A program made the position numbers and the translations under genes. DNA of 9,168 bases from Dehalococcoidia bacterium (GTDB lineage: Bacteria; Chloroflexota; Dehalococcoidia; UBA3495): the NCBI GenBank assembly GCA_002708395.1, contig PANP01000074.1, positions 2,083 to 11,250 of the forward strand, given 5' to 3'. The notes beneath the pieces are model-generated. The model did no database searches. It worked only from the letters and a program-made list of their open reading frames with translations, and had not been told where the DNA came from. This document shows, piece after piece, positions 6,820 to 9,168 of this stretch (position 1 is its first letter; the number at the start of each line of letters is the position of its first letter).

Positions 6820-7803
6820 CTAATACGCAGCCTGCTTACGCAGTGCCTGGGCTATCTTGTCCGTGTTGGGCATATATTCGTCTTCCAGAGTCTGGGCGAA
6901 GGGCATTGTGGGCACGTCCGGCCCGCATAGCCTGGTTACCGGCCCGTCCAGGTACTCGAAAGCTTCGTCGGCGACTAGGGCCGCAATCTCGGCACCTACC
7001 CCACCGGTGACGTTGTCTTCATGGACGATGAGCAGCTTGCCCGTCTTTTTGACCGAGTTAAGCACGGTTTCTTTGTCCAGCGGTCTTAGGGTACGGAGGT
7101 CCACTACCTCCACGTCTATGCCTTCCCCTGCCACCACTTCCGCCGCTTCCAAGCAGTAGTGGAGCATCAGCCCGTAGGTGACTATCGTGATGTTCTCACC
7201 GGCCCGTTTGACTTCGGCTTGTCCGATGGGGAGGGTATATTCTTCCTCCGGCAATTCTCCCCGAACCAGGCGGTAGGTCTTTTTGTGCTCTAGAAATACG
7301 ACGGGGCTATTGTCCCGTATGGCCGACTTGAGAAGTCCTTTTGCGTCGTAAGGAGTCGCCGGAGCGACAACCTTGAGTCCAGGCGTGTGGAAGAAGATGG
7401 TTTCCACGTTCTGCGAGTGAAACAGACCGCCTCTGATTCCCCCGCCGTATGGCACCCTGATTGTCATGGGTACGGGAAGGGCACCATTAGTGCCGTAGCA
7501 GGCCCTGGCGGTCTCGCCGATGAGTTGGTTCATGGCGGGCCAAATGAAGTCGGAAAACTGGACCTCGGGAATCGGTCGCATACCCTGGAACGCCGCCCCA
7601 AGGGCTATTCCCATGATGGACGCTTCGGCCAGCGGGGTGTCGATAACCCGGGACTCGCCGAACTCATCGATGATATTCTGGGTCGCTAGGAAAACCCCGC
7701 CGCGCCGCCCCACGTCCTCACCCAAGATAAATACCTTGGAGTCCCGCTGCATCTCTTCCCGCAGGGCTTCCCTGACGGCTTCAATAACGTTCTTTACAGC
7801 CAT
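6820..7803 (-). CDS. 2-oxoacid dehydrogenase E1 beta subunit
   Basis: A 327-residue beta subunit of a heterotetrameric (alpha2beta2) thiamine diphosphate E1 component, which with E1 alpha decarboxylates a 2-oxoacid and acylates the E2 lipoyl group. The N-terminal half is the pyrimidine-binding domain: FILGEDVGRRGGVF (25-38), VIDTPLAEASIMG (53-65) with the cofactor-activating Glu60, and GGIRGGLFHSQNVE (121-134) with the conserved His129. FLEHKKTYR (170-178) resembles the branched-chain dehydrogenase form. The C-terminal transketolase-type domain has VVDLRTLRPLD (233-243) and VHEDNVTGGVGAEIA (260-274). The length is typical. ATG is preceded by an AAGGGGGG stretch that overlaps the E1 alpha stop, and the intergenic gap is 9 bp, indicating tight co-expression with E1 alpha. 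Acetoin or pyruvate dehydrogenase beta subunits are alternatives. Confidence 0.93.
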   Translation of the reverse strand: MAVKNVIEAVREALREEMQRDSKVFILGEDVGRRGGVFLATQNIIDEFGESRVIDTPLAEASIMGIALGAAFQGMRPIPEVQFSDFIWPAMNQLIGETARACYGTNGALPVPMTIRVPYGGGIRGGLFHSQNVETIFFHTPGLKVVAPATPYDAKGLLKSAIRDNSPVVFLEHKKTYRLVRGELPEEEYTLPIGQAEVKRAGENITIVTYGLMLHYCLEAAEVVAGEGIDVEVVDLRTLRPLDKETVLNSVKKTGKLLIVHEDNVTGGVGAEIAALVADEAFEYLDGPVTRLCGPDVPTMPFAQTLEDEYMPNTDKIAQALRKQAAY

Positions 7804-7812
7804 AATCCCCCC

Positions 7813-8862
7813 TTACTCGCTATAAACCCGGCCCCACATCGTGGAGGCGTCCGGGGGATTGGCGGCATCAGCGGCGTCGGTGGCATCGTTGATGGCTTGG
7901 AGGGCCTCGGCTTTGATCGCCGCGGCCTTTTCCTCGGTTATTATGCCCATGGCCAAGAGGTCAGCGCCGAAAGTAGCCACTGGGTCGCGCTGGTGGATAC
8001 CGTCCAATTCCTCTTGGGTACGGTAGCGAAGATGATCGTCATCGGTAGTGTGGGGCATCAGCCGCTCCACCTGCATCTCCAGCAGCACCGGTCCCTGAGT
8101 CCGGGCGTGGTTGATGGCTTCTCTTGTGGCCTCGTAACACCGGGCAAGGTCCATACCGTCCACGGTGAATCCCGGAAAGCCGTAGCCTTGAGCCCTGGAT
8201 GCTATATCATCGGTCACCATCTGGAGGCGCTGCGGTGTCGAGATGGCGTAATGATTGTTCTCGCAGATAAATATAACCGGTAGCCGGTGGACGCCGGCGA
8301 AGTTCATCGCTTCGTGAGCTTCACCCTGGCTGGAGGCGCCGTCACCGAAGTAGGTCAGAACCACGGTGTCTTCACCCTGCATCTTGCAGGCTAGGGCGTA
8401 GCCAACCGCCTGGGTTAGGCCGGCCCCTACCACGTTGGATATCTGGATGATGTTGTGCTCTAGGTCTGCGCCTTGCAGGGGGAACTGGCGGGCGTTGCTG
8501 TACGGCTCACCCTCTTTACCCATGAACGATAGCATCACCTGAGTAGGGGTGAGGCCAGCAGCCATCTTCAGACCCAAGTCGCGGTAATACGGGAACATGA
8601 AGCAGCGGCCGTCCTTCTGAGCGGCCAGCAGACTGCCCAGTTGGGCGGCCTCGTGGCCCTGGCAAGAGGCGGCGATGGGTACTTTGCCCTGACGGTTCAA
8701 TGCCCAGATGCGCTCGTCCAAGGTTCGGACCAGAATCATCTTGGTGTAGGAATCCACCAAGTCACCGGCGGTCAACCCTTCCGGCATGCCCTCCGGGGAC
8801 TGGGCGATAGCAACTTCGGAGTCTTCAGTCTCGTTGAAGCGAGTAGGTTTCTTTCGGGGCAT
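7813..8862 (-). CDS. 2-oxoacid dehydrogenase E1 alpha subunit
   Basis: Alpha subunit of the thiamine diphosphate-dependent E1, 349 residues from the ATG at 8862. In that numbering, FPYYRDLG (90-97) supplies the Tyr-Arg pair for the cofactor, and the thiamine-binding motif runs from GDG (173-175) to NN (202-203, ICENNHYAIS). NFAGVHRLPVIF lies between. ERLMPHTTDDDHLRYR (266-281) corresponds to the phosphorylation-loop region and has the HTTDDD form I associate with branched-chain 2-oxoacid dehydrogenases. An in-frame GTG at 8901 would add 13 residues but has no Shine-Dalgarno (TTATGATTT precedes it). The ATG has GAGGA at 8868-8872 with 5-nt spacing and is followed by a typical basic N-terminus MPRKKPTRF. 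It is the first gene of the operon. Specificity (branched-chain, pyruvate or acetoin) cannot be fixed from sequence alone. Confidence 0.92.
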   Translation of the reverse strand: MPRKKPTRFNETEDSEVAIAQSPEGMPEGLTAGDLVDSYTKMILVRTLDERIWALNRQGKVPIAASCQGHEAAQLGSLLAAQKDGRCFMFPYYRDLGLKMAAGLTPTQVMLSFMGKEGEPYSNARQFPLQGADLEHNIIQISNVVGAGLTQAVGYALACKMQGEDTVVLTYFGDGASSQGEAHEAMNFAGVHRLPVIFICENNHYAISTPQRLQMVTDDIASRAQGYGFPGFTVDGMDLARCYEATREAINHARTQGPVLLEMQVERLMPHTTDDDHLRYRTQEELDGIHQRDPVATFGADLLAMGIITEEKAAAIKAEALQAINDATDAADAANPPDASTMWGRVYSE

Positions 8863-8904
8863 TAGCTTCCTCTTGGCCAGAGATGCGATGTTCGAGCTCA
8901 CAAA

Positions 8905-8945
8905 TCATAAGGGGGCCGTCCGGACGCCCCCTTTGATCCCCTTAT
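8905..8945 (-). promoter_or_regulatory. attenuator-like competing stem-loops in the E1 operon leader
   Basis: Read on the - strand, three segments occur in order: ATAAGGGG (8945-8938), AAGGGGGC (8933-8926) and GCCCCCTTAT (8916-8907). The second and third form an 8-bp stem extended by GT/AC around a CCGG loop, followed by TTATGATTTG, a weak T-rich stretch. The first can instead pair with CCCCTTAT of the third over 8 bp. The two pairings exclude each other, as in an attenuator. A 28-codon frame (ATG 8991, TGA 8905) runs through the structure but has no good ribosome binding site and no run of one regulatory amino acid. A plain terminator, active in either direction since the + side is also T-rich, is the simpler alternative. 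Confidence 0.4.
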
Positions 8946-8993
8946 TTGCTTTATTTGATGCTCGGGAGGGCCAACCGGATGAAATATCCATCG

Positions 8994-9007
8994 GAATAAG
9001 GTTATTC
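8994..9007. promoter_or_regulatory. inverted repeat GAATAA-GG-TTATTC, possible operator
   Basis: A perfect 6-2-6 inverted repeat lies about 130 bp upstream of the E1 alpha ATG and about 80 nt past the predicted transcript start. A 2-nt loop cannot form as an RNA hairpin, so if functional it acts as DNA, for example as a dimeric regulator site. Being AT-rich and short, it could also be chance. Confidence 0.3.
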
Positions 9008-9091
9008 TGGTGGTCACCGATCCGTATGAAGTTCTTGTCACCTAGCCGGTCAGCCTAGATGCATCGTTGGGGTGCTAGAGACGTTGAATCG

Positions 9092-9120
9092 ATTATATAT
9101 GCCGGGGCTAGGCTCCGCAA
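9092..9120 (-). promoter_or_regulatory. candidate sigma-70 promoter of the E1-E2-lipB operon
   Basis: On the - strand a perfect TATAAT (9097-9092) lies 17 bp downstream of TTGCGG (9120-9115), which matches the -35 consensus at its first three bases. Transcription would begin near 9085, leaving a leader of about 220 nt before the E1 alpha ATG. That leader holds the inverted repeat at 8994-9007 and the competing stem-loops at 8905-8945. It is the best promoter match I found in the gap upstream of E1 alpha. Confidence 0.5.
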
Positions 9121-9130
9121 ATTAGGAGCC
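9111..9130. repeat. inverted repeat GGCTCC-N8-GGAGCC over the -35 region
   Basis: Two perfect 6-bp arms (9111-9116 and 9125-9130) flank an 8-bp centre. The repeat covers the -35 box of the - strand promoter and, on the + strand, its right arm overlaps the AGGAG ribosome binding site of the candidate gene at 9138. It may be an operator controlling the divergent pair, or an RNA hairpin that hides the + strand ribosome binding site. Confidence 0.4.
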
Positions 9131-9137
9131 ATGGGTC

Positions 9138-9168
9138 ATGATCGGATTTCGACGCGCCAGATATGGAA
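9138..9168 (+). CDS. possible start of a divergent gene, truncated by the right edge
   Basis: ATG at 9138-9140 is preceded by AGGAG (9124-9128) with an ideal 9-nt spacing, and the frame stays open to the edge, giving MIGFRRARYG. The other ATG at 9131 is only 2 nt from AGGAG and is less likely. Only ten codons are visible, so family and function are unknown. A gene divergent from the E1 operon would explain the intergenic layout, but the evidence is essentially the ribosome binding site. Confidence 0.35.
   Translation, partial: MIGFRRARYG

Noticed and set aside
1..9168. CRISPR arrays, tRNA/rRNA genes, insertion sequences, defence or phage genes
   Set aside because: No spaced direct repeats, cloverleaf or conserved rRNA segments, terminal inverted repeats with transposase, or relevant domains were seen by eye.

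Overview
The window reads as an ordinary chromosomal region of a free-living bacterium, GC-rich by eye. It holds densely packed metabolic genes and no tRNA, rRNA, insertion sequence, CRISPR array or phage gene that I could find. A Chloroflexota lineage (SAR202 or Dehalococcoidia-like) is my best guess. It rests on protein style (an MmgE/PrpD protein, a monocarboxylate-type MFS transporter, and 2-oxoacid dehydrogenase E1/E2 genes followed by lipB) and not on any marker gene, so it is only a moderate-confidence inference.

Layout, left to right. The last 61 codons of an unrecognised + strand gene enter from the left edge and stop at 188. A 133-bp gap between convergent genes contains a strong GC hairpin (279-310). 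An MmgE/PrpD family gene lies on the - strand (322-1689). A 459-bp divergent intergenic region follows, with several small inverted repeats but no convincing gene. A 12-helix-type MFS transporter lies on the + strand (2149-3516). Only 22 bp later begins the 3' end of a five-gene - strand operon that fills most of the window. In transcription order it encodes E1 alpha (8862-7813), E1 beta (7803-6820), E2 acyltransferase (6796-5420), lipoyl(octanoyl) transferase LipB (5409-4732) and a class I/II PLP aminotransferase (4720-3539). Gaps within the operon are 9 to 23 bp.

The operon logic is clear. E1 alpha and beta decarboxylate a 2-oxoacid with thiamine diphosphate. E2 carries the acyl group on its lipoyl lysine and transfers it to CoA. 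LipB supplies the octanoyl precursor of that lipoyl group. The aminotransferase could make or consume 2-oxoacids. The E3 dihydrolipoyl dehydrogenase and the lipoyl synthase LipA needed to complete the system are not in this window. Sequence features lean towards a branched-chain 2-oxoacid dehydrogenase, but pyruvate cannot be excluded.

The most interesting non-coding part is the operon's upstream region (8863-9130). It has a perfect TATAAT box on the - strand, an inverted repeat over the -35 position, and a second inverted repeat in the leader. Near the coding start, two upstream segments can compete for one downstream segment, an attenuator-like arrangement. At the right edge a possible divergent + strand gene begins at 9138. 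I see no clearly novel system here. The leader architecture and the unrecognised left-edge gene deserve the second look.
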